In this document: piece after piece, positions 26,962-35,648 of the stretch
How positions within the stretch are numbered: position 1 is the first letter of the stretch
Layout: each line of letters begins with the position of its first letter
Assembly: GCA_023392995.1 (NCBI GenBank)
Contig: JAEWMZ010000249.1
Span: 1 to 64,000 of the forward strand
Direction: 5' to 3'
DNA length: 64,000 bases
DNA from: Bacillota bacterium
Lineage (GTDB): Bacteria; Bacillota; Clostridia; Lachnospirales; Lachnospiraceae
The notes under the pieces: model-generated
Databases searched by the model: none
What the model was told of the DNA's origin: nothing
Seen by the model: only the letters and a program-made list of their open reading frames with translations
Made by a program: the position numbers and the translations under genes

Positions 26962-28365
26962 ATGAAAAAAATACAAGAACAGATTTCAATGGATAGGGAG
27001 AGACTAACTTTAAAGGAGCGTATCATAGCCTCATCTGGTAGTCTATCAGCTTGCATTGATTTACTCATGATTCAAACTTTTTTGCTTTACTATTATACGG
27101 ACGTTATTAAGATTAATGCCGTTTTTGCAGGAGGCCTACTCTTGATTTCCAGGATTATTGCAGCGATTGCAGTACCGATCGCCGGAGTTTTCTTTGACAG
27201 GTCAACAACCCCGTGGGGGAAATATAAACCCTATTATCTTTTGTTAGGAATACCAACAGCTTTCTTTGGTTTTCTAACCTTTACCAATTTCAATTTGGGA
27301 ACTGAAGGGAAATATATATATGCTGCTATCACATTTTTTATATATAACTTATTAGTTTCTATTGGAGGCATTCCTAAGGGGGCTATGGGACCGGCATTGA
27401 CCAAGAGTATAGAGGATCGGCTGTCACTAGGAGTATTGGGTTTTATATTTTCCGTTGTTGGGTCAATTATTGCAATGTCTGTAGGAACATTGTTGATTAA
27501 AGTGCTCGGAGGATCCAATGAGGCAAAGGGCTATAGTTTAACTATGGCAATATTTGCATCGTTATGTGTATTAATTGCAATACTCCAATTCGTTTTTCTC
27601 GAAGAGAAATATATCAACACAGAGAAGGCTTCGACATCGCATTATCCTTATAAAACATTATTATCTACAATATTTCGGAATAAGACGGCTGTGATTGTTC
27701 TGATGATTACGCTTTCCATTAGTCTTTCAAATGGTATAAGAATGGCAGTATCGATTCATTTTTTAAAATATTATTTTCACAGACCAGAATTGATGGCAAC
27801 AGTAGGGTTGATATCGATGATAGGATTGATTGCAGGAGCATTCTTAAGTTCCAAGCTTACTAAAACATTTGGAGTAAAACGAATACTGATGATATCTTAT
27901 CTGATTATCATAGTATCCTTCATTGCGATGTATCCGGTTAATACACGTATAAGTGGTTTGATATGCTATCTATTGTTCACCCTAATAAATAACTTCTTCA
28001 ATGGTCTTTCATCACCTGCCCAGAGTACATTAATGCCAGGTGTCATTGATTATTGCGAGTGGAAAACTGGTATAAGTACAGGAGCATTTATGAATTCATT
28101 AAATTCAGTTGTCTCAACGGTGGGTACAGCAATTGCAGGGGTATTCGTTGGAGCGGTACTTGCATTTTCCGGATATCAACCGAATGTAGAGCAGACTCAG
28201 ACTTCACTTAACGGGATAAAATTCTTAATCAGTATAGCCCCGGCAATTACTTGTATACTCTCGTTAGTAGTTATTCGAATAGATCGTACAGAAAAGGAGC
28301 ACGAGAAGATCGCGAAGGAACTGATAGAACGTAGTAAAAAAGTAAAAGGAAATGAGATATCCTAG
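26962..28365 (+). CDS. GPH (MelB-like) sugar:cation symporter
   Basis: A 467-residue membrane transporter of the glycoside-pentoside-hexuronide family. About twelve hydrophobic helices are visible, with LLLISRIIAAIAVPIAGVFF and the conserved FDRSTTPWGKYKPYYLL loop after helix 2. NNFFNGLSSPAQSTLMPGVI and DYCEWKTGISTGAFMNS form the second signature. It should import an oligosaccharide or glycoside with Na+ or H+. AAGGAG precedes ATG. A fragment of a close paralog is preserved at 39937-40380. The strong hairpin upstream may lower or uncouple its expression relative to the GH3 operon. Confidence 0.9.
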   Translation: MKKIQEQISMDRERLTLKERIIASSGSLSACIDLLMIQTFLLYYYTDVIKINAVFAGGLLLISRIIAAIAVPIAGVFFDRSTTPWGKYKPYYLLLGIPTAFFGFLTFTNFNLGTEGKYIYAAITFFIYNLLVSIGGIPKGAMGPALTKSIEDRLSLGVLGFIFSVVGSIIAMSVGTLLIKVLGGSNEAKGYSLTMAIFASLCVLIAILQFVFLEEKYINTEKASTSHYPYKTLLSTIFRNKTAVIVLMITLSISLSNGIRMAVSIHFLKYYFHRPELMATVGLISMIGLIAGAFLSSKLTKTFGVKRILMISYLIIIVSFIAMYPVNTRISGLICYLLFTLINNFFNGLSSPAQSTLMPGVIDYCEWKTGISTGAFMNSLNSVVSTVGTAIAGVFVGAVLAFSGYQPNVEQTQTSLNGIKFLISIAPAITCILSLVVIRIDRTEKEHEKIAKELIERSKKVKGNEIS

Positions 28366-28424
28366 AGGAAGATGTTGCTTTGAATCATATGGACAACCCG
28401 ATAAAGTAATGTATTTTCACGTGA

Positions 28425-29474
28425 TTAAGAGGCATTTGGAAGCTGAATAGTGAATTCACTTCCCTGACCAAGCTCGCTTTGAACCTGTATGGTACCACCG
28501 CATAAGCTGACAATACGGTATACCAAGGACAATCCAAGTCCGTTCCCATCACGGGTTCTGGATTTATCTGCTTGGTAGAATTTCTCGAAAACATGCTTTT
28601 TTTCCTGGGAGGATATTCCGATACCGGTATCTTTCACGGAAACGCAGACCATCTGCGGATTGTTTTCAAGGGTTATAAGGATTTTTCCTCCTTTTGGAGT
28701 GAATTTAATGGCATTAGACAATAAATTCGTCCAGACCTGCATCATTAAATCTTCGTTGCCAAACAGAAATGTTTTTGGCAAATCCAAATCTAACTCCAGC
28801 TCCTTTTCCGTCCAGGCATTTTCCAGAAACAGTATTGCTTGACGCAGCTGTTCATCCAGGCGGTAGGAAGTCTGGTCTAAAATTTTATCCTGATTTTCCA
28901 GCTTTGATAGCTTAAGAATATTAGAGGTAAGGGCACTGAACTGTCTGGTGCTCTCAAGTATCATGCAGGTATACTGTAACCGCTCCTCCTCTGTAAGCTC
29001 ACTGTCTTGGAGTAAAGTTGTAAATCCCTCGATGGCAGCAATGGGGGTTTTGAATTCATGGGATATGTTTGCAATAAAATCATTCCGCATCATTTCTATA
29101 CTCGAAAGTTCGTGGGCCATTTGATTGAAATTTGTTAAGGTTTCCGTTATTTCTTTGATCTGACTGGAGGTCTCCAGCTTCACATTGAAATTTCCGCCGG
29201 CTATTTCCCTTGAGGCATGATTTAACTTGGTTATGGGTGTCAGTATCCGTTTTCCTACTAGAGATGTTATGCTGGTTCCGATCAGGATGCTAATTACAAG
29301 AACAGCAATGATGGCAAAGGGAATACTAAATTCTAGCCGGCCCAGTAAATTAGTATTGATGGCAAAGAGAACAATGAAATACATAATGACCGAGGTCGTA
29401 ACCATTATGGCAAAAACAATCATTACGAAGTATTGCCAGAGACTTGATTGTCTTTTCCTTTTCTGCTTATACAT
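28425..29474 (-). CDS. Sensor histidine kinase
   Basis: A 349-residue membrane kinase. Two hydrophobic segments are near the N terminus (~13-35 and ~45-68) with a very short outside loop. A HAMP domain follows (ILTPITKLNHASREIAGG). The phosphoacceptor histidine is in NFIANISHEFKTPIAAIEGF, and the ATPase domain has WTNLLSNAIKFTPKGGK, VSVKDTGIGIS and GNGLGLSLVYRI. It is 29 bp downstream of a response regulator gene in the same direction and is convergent with the symporter gene. With so small an extracellular part, it probably senses the membrane, as do BceS/VanS-like kinases. Confidence 0.93.
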   Translation of the reverse strand: MYKQKRKRQSSLWQYFVMIVFAIMVTTSVIMYFIVLFAINTNLLGRLEFSIPFAIIAVLVISILIGTSITSLVGKRILTPITKLNHASREIAGGNFNVKLETSSQIKEITETLTNFNQMAHELSSIEMMRNDFIANISHEFKTPIAAIEGFTTLLQDSELTEEERLQYTCMILESTRQFSALTSNILKLSKLENQDKILDQTSYRLDEQLRQAILFLENAWTEKELELDLDLPKTFLFGNEDLMMQVWTNLLSNAIKFTPKGGKILITLENNPQMVCVSVKDTGIGISSQEKKHVFEKFYQADKSRTRDGNGLGLSLVYRIVSLCGGTIQVQSELGQGSEFTIQLPNAS

Positions 29475-29503
29475 GATCGTTCCTTTCCGGTGTATGTAAA
29501 CCT

Positions 29504-30193
29504 TTAATTATTCGTCATTGTTTCCGGTTTTACCATTTTATAACCCAGACCGTGTACAGTAATAATTTTGATATCCTTATTGTCCTTGAGCCGGTCTCGT
29601 ATGCGGTTAATATGAACATCTACCGTCCGCTCTTCGGAATCTGTATCCATGCCCCATATTTCCTCCATTAATTTCTGCCTGGTAAAAGTCTTTCCAGGGT
29701 AGGACATCAGTTTATATAGGATATAAAATTCTTTTTGAGGCAATTGTACTTCTTTTCCCTCATAGATGATTGCCAGACTATCATAGATAAGGGAGGTACT
29801 TCCCCAAAGTATTTTGTGCTCCGATACAATCTTTGCTCTTCTCATTAGGGCATGTATTCGAAGAATCATTTCATTTACATCTACAGGTTTTATCATATAA
29901 TCGTCGGTTCCGACAAGAAAACCACGTTTTTTATCTTCGAAGGTATCCTTTGCAGTTATCATCAGTACTGGAATGGCAGGGTTGTATTCTCGTAAAAGCT
30001 TTGTCAATCCAAATCCATCCAGATTTGGCATCATAATATCGGTTATAACCAGATCAATATGTTCACGTTCCATGATATCAAGGGCTACTTCACCGTCCTC
30101 GGCAGGAAGTGGATTAAAATTATTTTTCTTTAGAACGGTACAAAATAAATGACGTAATTTTGAATCATCTTCTACTACAAGTATATTTAGCAT
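29504..30193 (-). CDS. OmpR/PhoB family response regulator
   Basis: A 229-residue regulator with a receiver domain (acidic pocket VVEDD, phosphorylated D52 in LVITDIMMPNLDG, conserved Lys in MIKPVDVNE) and a C-terminal winged helix (LPQKEFYILYKLMSYPGKTF, ERTVDVHINRIRDRLKDN, TVHGLGYKMV). AAGGAGG precedes ATG. It is first in a two-gene operon with the sensor kinase. Its start is 215 bp from the divergently transcribed GH53-like gene, which makes that gene a candidate target. Confidence 0.94.
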   Translation of the reverse strand: MLNILVVEDDSKLRHLFCTVLKKNNFNPLPAEDGEVALDIMEREHIDLVITDIMMPNLDGFGLTKLLREYNPAIPVLMITAKDTFEDKKRGFLVGTDDYMIKPVDVNEMILRIHALMRRAKIVSEHKILWGSTSLIYDSLAIIYEGKEVQLPQKEFYILYKLMSYPGKTFTRQKLMEEIWGMDTDSEERTVDVHINRIRDRLKDNKDIKIITVHGLGYKMVKPETMTNN

Positions 30194-30408
30194 AAATCCT
30201 CCTTCTTAAAATTTTATGAATGTATTATACCACTCAGATGTAAACAAATTTTAAACTGTACAAATTATTATATCATAGATAGTAGTATTTTATATATGTA
30301 ATGGTCCAAATTGCGAGCGCCATAATTATCTATCCTTGTAAAGTTAATAAAAAGTTTAAATTAGATTGCTATAATCATGATATTAAAAATGAAACATTAG
30401 GAGGAAAC

Positions 30409-31734
30409 ATGTTAACTTATTTAAAAAAAATGAAGACAAGTATTAAAGTAGTAATAGCTTCACTATTTGTAGTATTTATAACGGGAGGTATCGTATTCTT
30501 TCACCTGACGGTTTATCAGGAGGATAAAAATTACAAACCGGCACCGAATGATGAGAATTTTCGTACAGCTCTTTCCGTAAGCCCTTTTTCCGGAGAAGCT
30601 TTTGAAAAAGGATATCAGTATAAGGCAGGAGATTTATCTGCCGAAAACAGAGAGGAACTGGAGAAAGTTTATATGGAAGCCGGTGCTACCGAAATGTATG
30701 CGAGGATAGCAACAAAACGTTTTAAGACCAAGGATAATATAGTAAAAGGAGAACTTGATTCCAATGCCAATTACCATACCCTGGAGCAGGGACTTGAACT
30801 ATGCAGGCTGGCGGCAAAACAAAACATTCCAATTAATCCCGAAATCATGTGTGCCTATACCTATATGGATATGGACAGACAGCAGGCACCGGATTTCAGT
30901 GAGTATCCTGAAATTTATGAGCTTCAGAACGGTAAGGCCTGGGAAGAGCTGACATTGGAGGAAATGTGCACTGTGCTAAAGGCTTACGGTGAATTCGTAG
31001 CTACGGAAATCTTAAAAACCGGATGCACCGTTGACAACTGGAATATCGGAAATGAAGCTAATTATGGATTTGCCGGAGTAAATGTAGGGTTAAAAACCGC
31101 GGTCAATGGAAAGCTGGCAAAGGTACCCGCCTGGAAGAAAAATATTCTTCCGGTACTGGGAACAAGCTGGCTGAAAAATAATGTATGGAAATATAATGCA
31201 AAACAAATGGTTGCAGTGGCGGAAGGCATAAAGTCTGCTTACGAAAAGCTGGATATTGATTCCAGCGGAATCAAATTTTCCACCCATATAGCTACTGTTG
31301 TAACAACCGTGCATAATGCAGTCACATATTTTAAGACTCTGCAGGAAAATGGCTTTCCTTTGGATACCGCCGGAATTAGTTTCTATCCCAGTGCGCCGGG
31401 TGTATATATTAATAAGATTACCATGTTTAAGAAAATTGTTACGGCCATAAATGAGGAATGTAATATACCAGTGTTCGTTGCAGAATTTTCCTATCCCTCC
31501 GGAGAGGTTGAAGGAGCATATGCCGGCTGGTCCAATACGGTTAAAGGATATCCACATAATGAAGAAGGACAGGCTGCTATTTACAGGGATATTGTAGATT
31601 GGGGGAAAACCCATGGCCTGGCAGGTATCCGCTATTGGGCACCAGATTTCAGCGGCTGGGGAAGCATGTCCATGTTTTCCTACGATAACAAAGAGGCAGC
31701 TGCAAAAGAAATTATATTACAGCAGCTGAAATAA
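30409..31734 (+). CDS. Membrane-anchored GH53-like glycoside hydrolase
   Basis: A 441-residue protein. Residues 12-35 form a single uncleaved-looking transmembrane segment (VVIASLFVVFITGGIVFF) with the catalytic domain outside. The domain is a clan-A (beta/alpha)8 barrel; the acid/base is probably E216 in WNIGNEANYG and the nucleophile E359 in PVFVAEFSYPSG, most like GH53 endo-beta-1,4-galactanases. The best start is ATG 30409 with TAGGAGGAAAC upstream, not the earlier ATG at 30301. It is the only clearly extracellular glycosidase here, so it could release oligosaccharides from pectin galactan side chains. The exact family needs a profile search. Confidence 0.7.
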   Translation: MLTYLKKMKTSIKVVIASLFVVFITGGIVFFHLTVYQEDKNYKPAPNDENFRTALSVSPFSGEAFEKGYQYKAGDLSAENREELEKVYMEAGATEMYARIATKRFKTKDNIVKGELDSNANYHTLEQGLELCRLAAKQNIPINPEIMCAYTYMDMDRQQAPDFSEYPEIYELQNGKAWEELTLEEMCTVLKAYGEFVATEILKTGCTVDNWNIGNEANYGFAGVNVGLKTAVNGKLAKVPAWKKNILPVLGTSWLKNNVWKYNAKQMVAVAEGIKSAYEKLDIDSSGIKFSTHIATVVTTVHNAVTYFKTLQENGFPLDTAGISFYPSAPGVYINKITMFKKIVTAINEECNIPVFVAEFSYPSGEVEGAYAGWSNTVKGYPHNEEGQAAIYRDIVDWGKTHGLAGIRYWAPDFSGWGSMSMFSYDNKEAAAKEIILQQLK

Positions 31735-31824
31735 TTGGGAAGCAGGATTTGTTGCAGTTACCCATAATACTGTAAATTAGCATTCATTAACTATGAAAGA
31801 TATCCAGTAAAAGAAAGGATAATT

Positions 31825-31965
31825 ATGATAGAAAAAACCTATATGAAAATGAAGAACATTGGAATTACGAATATTGTGTTTGGCATATTAAGTATAGTTG
31901 TAGGAATAGTCAGTATATGGGGGGGCAAGAATTTATTGAAAAGCAAAAATAAATTACTTTTTTGA
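31825..31965 (+). CDS. Small single-helix membrane protein
   Basis: A 46-residue protein with a charged N terminus (MIEKTYMKMKN), one hydrophobic helix (IGITNIVFGILSIVVGIVSI) and a basic C terminus. Small proteins of this pattern are common in Clostridia; function is unknown. AAAGGA lies 6 nt before ATG. It follows the GH53-like gene and its last 12 bases overlap the 3' end of the convergent TetR gene. Confidence 0.6.
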   Translation: MIEKTYMKMKNIGITNIVFGILSIVVGIVSIWGGKNLLKSKNKLLF

Positions 31966-32535
31966 AAAGAATACTTTACTGTCATCATATATGGAAACGG
32001 CATTGTCTGACAAACGGAAAATCATCTCAGCCAATTCCTCGGGACTCACGTCAAAGCCGGCTTCAAACCATTTTGTTATTAAGCTTAAACAGCCCATAGT
32101 CACATAGCGGTATATATAGTTGGAGGTTTTTTCATCACATTGCAGGTTCAGGTTAATTTTTAAATTCCCGATGGAGGTATTAATAAAGGCTGTCTGGAAG
32201 GACATATTTTCCTGGCGGCATAGTAAGGTATAAAAAATATCGGAATTTGCTTTCATATAATACAGGAGTTCTTTCAGATAATGAAGATTGTTTAAATCGG
32301 AATCTATTTTTTTAAGATGTTCCTTTGCATGAAGCAAAAGCTCTTCTTCGATCTCTTTTAAAAGAGCAAACTGGTCCGTATAGTAAAGGTAGAAGGTGGA
32401 GCGGTTGATATCAGCATTTTCACACAGCTCTTTAACGGTGATTTTATTGATGGATTTGGTATGCATCAGTTCAATTAAGCTGTTTTTCAGCAGCGCTTTT
32501 GTGAACTTTATCCGCTGGTTTTCCTTTTTTTTCAT
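31954..32535 (-). CDS. TetR/AcrR family regulator
   Basis: A 193-residue repressor-type protein. The N-terminal helix-turn-helix is FTKALLKNSLIELMHTK, ITVKELCENADINRSTFYLY and YTDQFALLKEIEEELL. The C-terminal ligand domain is of the type often fused to short TetR proteins in Clostridia (YIYRYVTMGCLSLITKWFEAG). AAAGGA precedes ATG 32535. It is divergent from the two SDR genes, with a long inverted repeat between them, so it most likely represses that operon and itself. Confidence 0.9.
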   Translation of the reverse strand: MKKKENQRIKFTKALLKNSLIELMHTKSINKITVKELCENADINRSTFYLYYTDQFALLKEIEEELLLHAKEHLKKIDSDLNNLHYLKELLYYMKANSDIFYTLLCRQENMSFQTAFINTSIGNLKINLNLQCDEKTSNYIYRYVTMGCLSLITKWFEAGFDVSPEELAEMIFRLSDNAVSIYDDSKVFFSKK

Positions 32536-32611
32536 GTAAGAGATTCCTTTCTTAGTCTGGGCGGTGATTAATTTGTTGAATTATGATGATTTAATGACAT
32601 TTTTGGTGAAT

Positions 32612-32668
32612 GTGTCTATCTTGTGACAAATTTAATAATACTGATGGTTGTAAGATAGACACTGTGTC
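32612..32668. promoter_or_regulatory. Candidate TetR operator region
   Basis: GTGTCTATCTT (32612-32622) and AAGATAGACAC (32652-32662) are perfect inverted repeats with centres 40 nt apart. The right arm also overlaps a local palindrome GACACTGTGTC (32658-32668). It lies in the short intergenic region shared by the TetR and SDR genes, the expected place for operator sites. Confidence 0.55.
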
Positions 32669-32731
32669 AATTATTATATAGCTATACAAATGATAAGTCA
32701 AGTAAAAGGATTTCAAAAAGGAGGGTAGTAT

Positions 32732-33745
32732 ATGAAAGTATTTATGATAGGTGGTACGGGGTTACTGGGCAGCGAAGCAGCAAAGGAATTAATAAACAGA
32801 GGCCATGAGGTGATATCAATTGCACTGCCGCCTCTGCCAACCGGAGCGGTATTACCGCCGCAGATGAAAATTGAGTTTGGAAATTATCTGGAGATGTCCG
32901 ATGATGAACTGAAAAAATATTTTAAGGGTTGTGAAGGTTTTGTATTTGCAGCTGGAGTGGACGAAAGGGTGGAAGGGCCTGCCCCAATTTATGATTTATT
33001 TCGGAAATATAATATAGACCCCGTAAAGCGGCTTCTTCGCTTGGCCAGGGAATGTGGGGTAAAGCATTCGGTTATTTGCGGTTCCTATTTTGCTTATTTT
33101 AATAAAATCTGGCCGGAAAAGGAGCTTACCAAATGGCATCCATATATCCGAAGCAGAAGGGATCAGGAGGAAGCAGCCATGTCCATGGCAGATAAGGATT
33201 TTCATGTAGCGGTTTTAGAACTTCCTTATATCTTTGGAACCCAGCCGGGACGTAAGCCGGTATGGATGTTCCTGGTAGAAAGTATAAGAAACATGAAAGG
33301 GGTTACCCTTTATCCCAAAGGCGGAACTACTATGGTTACGGTAGTTCAGGTAGCACAAGCTATCGCAGGAGCTATTGAAAGGAATAAAGGCGGTAATTGC
33401 TATCCCATAGGCTATTATAATATGGAATGGAAGGACATGTTATCCATCGTCCATAAACACCTGGGTTGTCCCGGAAAAAAGATTGTTACAATACCGAATT
33501 GGATGTATGCCGCTGGTGGCAGAAAACTTATGAAAGAGCAGCAGAAGAAGAATCAGGAAGGTGGACTTCATATGGTTAAATTCACGGAACTTCAGTGCTC
33601 TAAGCAATTCATAGATAAGACGTTAGGGAGTATACCGCTTGGGGTAAAGCCTGATGATATAGATAAGGCAATAGGGGATTCTATTCGTTTATGTCTTAAT
33701 ATCATGGATAAAAAAGTAAATGTACTGGATATGAAAGGAGAATAA
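32732..33745 (+). CDS. NAD(P)-dependent epimerase/dehydratase (atypical extended SDR)
   Basis: A 337-residue Rossmann-fold enzyme. The nucleotide-binding loop is MIGGTGLLGSEAAKELINRG at the N terminus, and VFAAGVDERVEG is the usual strand-4 NNAG-like position. The expected catalytic YxxxK reads YIRSR in KWHPYIRSRRDQEEA, so Lys is replaced by Arg. AGGAGG precedes ATG. It is two bases upstream of a second SDR gene and divergent from a TetR regulator. The substrate is unknown; a steroid-, isoprenoid- or aromatic-type substrate is as plausible as a sugar. Confidence 0.82.
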   Translation: MKVFMIGGTGLLGSEAAKELINRGHEVISIALPPLPTGAVLPPQMKIEFGNYLEMSDDELKKYFKGCEGFVFAAGVDERVEGPAPIYDLFRKYNIDPVKRLLRLARECGVKHSVICGSYFAYFNKIWPEKELTKWHPYIRSRRDQEEAAMSMADKDFHVAVLELPYIFGTQPGRKPVWMFLVESIRNMKGVTLYPKGGTTMVTVVQVAQAIAGAIERNKGGNCYPIGYYNMEWKDMLSIVHKHLGCPGKKIVTIPNWMYAAGGRKLMKEQQKKNQEGGLHMVKFTELQCSKQFIDKTLGSIPLGVKPDDIDKAIGDSIRLCLNIMDKKVNVLDMKGE

Positions 33746-33747
33746 AA

Positions 33748-35271
33748 ATGAAAAAACAAAGAGTGTTACTAACCGGAGCCTCAGGCGGTATGGGGTCTCT
33801 CGGATTGAAGGAATTATTAAAAGATACGGATAAGCAGGATATTACTGTACTGGTTCTTGATACGGAGACAGACAGACAAAAAATGAAAGAATTTGAAAAT
33901 AAAAAAGGGCTTACCATCTATTGGGGTGATCTTACCAATTATAAGGACGTATATGAGTGTGTTAAAAATGTGGATATCGTTCTTCATGTTGCAGCGCTGG
34001 TATCTCCTGTCGCGGATTATAAACCCAAACTTGCCATGAAGATAAATTATGGATCCATGAAAAATATAATTGATGCCATCAAAGAGCAAGGAAGAATGGA
34101 TGAAGTAAAAGTAGTATCCATCGGTACCATAGCAGAAACAGGGGATCGGATGCCGCCTATTCATTGGGGAAGAGTTGGAGATCCCTTAAAACCTAGTGTT
34201 TATGATTATTATGCCGTATCTAAAATAGCAGCAGAACGTCTCCTCATTGAATCGGGCCTAAAATATTGGGTCAGTCTAAGGCAGACCGGAATTATGGGAC
34301 CGGCAATGAGTAAGATAAGGGATGCTATTATGTTCCATAACTGCTTGGATAATGTGCTGGAATACGTATCTGATAGGGATTCGGGAATACTCCTTGGAAA
34401 CCTTGCACGTTTTCATTACACCGGTGAGCTAGAAGAAGATTTCTGGGGACATATTTATAATATCGGTGGTGGAGAAAGCTGTAGGGTAGATACATTTACC
34501 ATGTATAAGGAATTGTATGGTGCTATCGGATTTAAGGATTTAAAATATGTCATTGAACCTAAGTGGTATGCAACGAGAAATTTTCACGGGCAGTTTTATC
34601 TGGATTCGGATAAGCTGGAGAAACATCTGCATTTCAGACATGATTCCATGCAATATTTTTACGATGCTTATTTGGAAAATCTCGGATCAACTGTGACAGC
34701 TGCAAGGGTTATTTGTAAACTACCCGGAGGGCAGAAACTCATGGGAAGTATCATGAAAAAGATGTTTATAAAGGATGCCAGAACGGAGCACGGTACCGTC
34801 CGTTTTATCGAGCAGAATATGGAGGACCACATTGAAGCCTATTGGGGAAGTAAAAGGGCGTGGGAAGAAATTCCAGAAAATATCAATGATTTTAAACATT
34901 TTAAAAACTGGGATAAGGTAGTGCATATTGACCATGGTTACGATGAATCAAAGCCGGAAGACGAACTTGATATAGAGGACGTAAAAGATGCTGCTAAATT
35001 CCGGGGAGGTGAATGTAAATCTACAACGATGAAAAAGGGTGACTGGAAGGGAAAACTTAAATTTAAGTGTGCCTTTGGACATGAATTTGAAGCGAGTCCC
35101 CGCCTTATTTTAGAAGGAGGGCACTGGTGCCCGGAATGCGAACGTAAGAGTTGGAATTATTCCGCCAGAGCAAAGGTTGATCCTTTCTTTGCACAGGTAT
35201 GGAATCCTCTTCATGATAAGAATGAAAAAGGACGCGAGTATAAGAAAGAGGTTACAGAACTAGAACTATAG
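33748..35271 (+). CDS. SDR oxidoreductase with a C-terminal zinc-ribbon-like domain
   Basis: A 507-residue fusion. Residues 1-~330 are an extended SDR (LLTGASGGMGSLGLKELLK, catalytic YAVSK in DYYAVSKIAAERL). The C-terminal ~100 residues are different: after FRGGECKSTTMKKGDW come FKCAFGHEFEASPRLILEGG and HWCPECERKSWN, whose Cys-x3-GH and CPEC pairs look like the zinc-ribbon domain seen in some nucleic-acid-associated proteins. I know of no common SDR with this extension. It is probably translationally coupled to the preceding SDR. The two may catalyse successive oxidation steps on one substrate. Confidence 0.8.
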   Translation: MKKQRVLLTGASGGMGSLGLKELLKDTDKQDITVLVLDTETDRQKMKEFENKKGLTIYWGDLTNYKDVYECVKNVDIVLHVAALVSPVADYKPKLAMKINYGSMKNIIDAIKEQGRMDEVKVVSIGTIAETGDRMPPIHWGRVGDPLKPSVYDYYAVSKIAAERLLIESGLKYWVSLRQTGIMGPAMSKIRDAIMFHNCLDNVLEYVSDRDSGILLGNLARFHYTGELEEDFWGHIYNIGGGESCRVDTFTMYKELYGAIGFKDLKYVIEPKWYATRNFHGQFYLDSDKLEKHLHFRHDSMQYFYDAYLENLGSTVTAARVICKLPGGQKLMGSIMKKMFIKDARTEHGTVRFIEQNMEDHIEAYWGSKRAWEEIPENINDFKHFKNWDKVVHIDHGYDESKPEDELDIEDVKDAAKFRGGECKSTTMKKGDWKGKLKFKCAFGHEFEASPRLILEGGHWCPECERKSWNYSARAKVDPFFAQVWNPLHDKNEKGREYKKEVTELEL

Positions 35272-35416
35272 TTTCTGCAAGGTCATTATAGAGGTATTCA
35301 AAATAAAAGGTGCTTTTTATAGAATACCCTTATATTCTTAATAGATTTTCCAACTGCATGGTGGATAGGTATTTTCGGAGAACAACAGGCTATCCCCTAG
35401 CAGGAGGATAGGAAAG

Positions 35417-35444
35417 AACAGCTTGAAAGAGAGCTGTTTTTTTT
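35417..35444 (+). terminator. Intrinsic terminator after the SDR pair
   Basis: AACAGCT and AGCTGTT form the stem, followed by a run of T (TTTTTTTT). It ends the TetR-controlled SDR operon. Confidence 0.8.
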
Positions 35445-35553
35445 ATGCATCGGGAGCTTTCGATAATGAAACATTAATCTTTGGACCTATGATAATTCAA
35501 TTGGTAGGATATTCCTTTACAAAATGACAAATCAACAAGAATTGCACTATAAC

Positions 35554-35614
35554 GATTAAAATCACAAAAAGGAGCACAAATTTACAATACTTAGCGAACT
35601 TATAACCTTATCAT
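35554..35614 (+). promoter_or_regulatory. Operator/promoter P2 of the shared sugar regulon
   Basis: GCACAAATTTACAATAC (35574-35590) differs at one base from the P1 half-site. A degenerate copy ending TCACAAAAA lies 20 nt upstream. TATCAT (35609-35614) starts 18 nt after the half-site, exactly as in P1. The GH78 gene begins 35 bp farther on. Confidence 0.6.
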
Positions 35615-35648
35615 TAGAGAAACAAGTTTTTAAAGAAAGGAAATTGAT

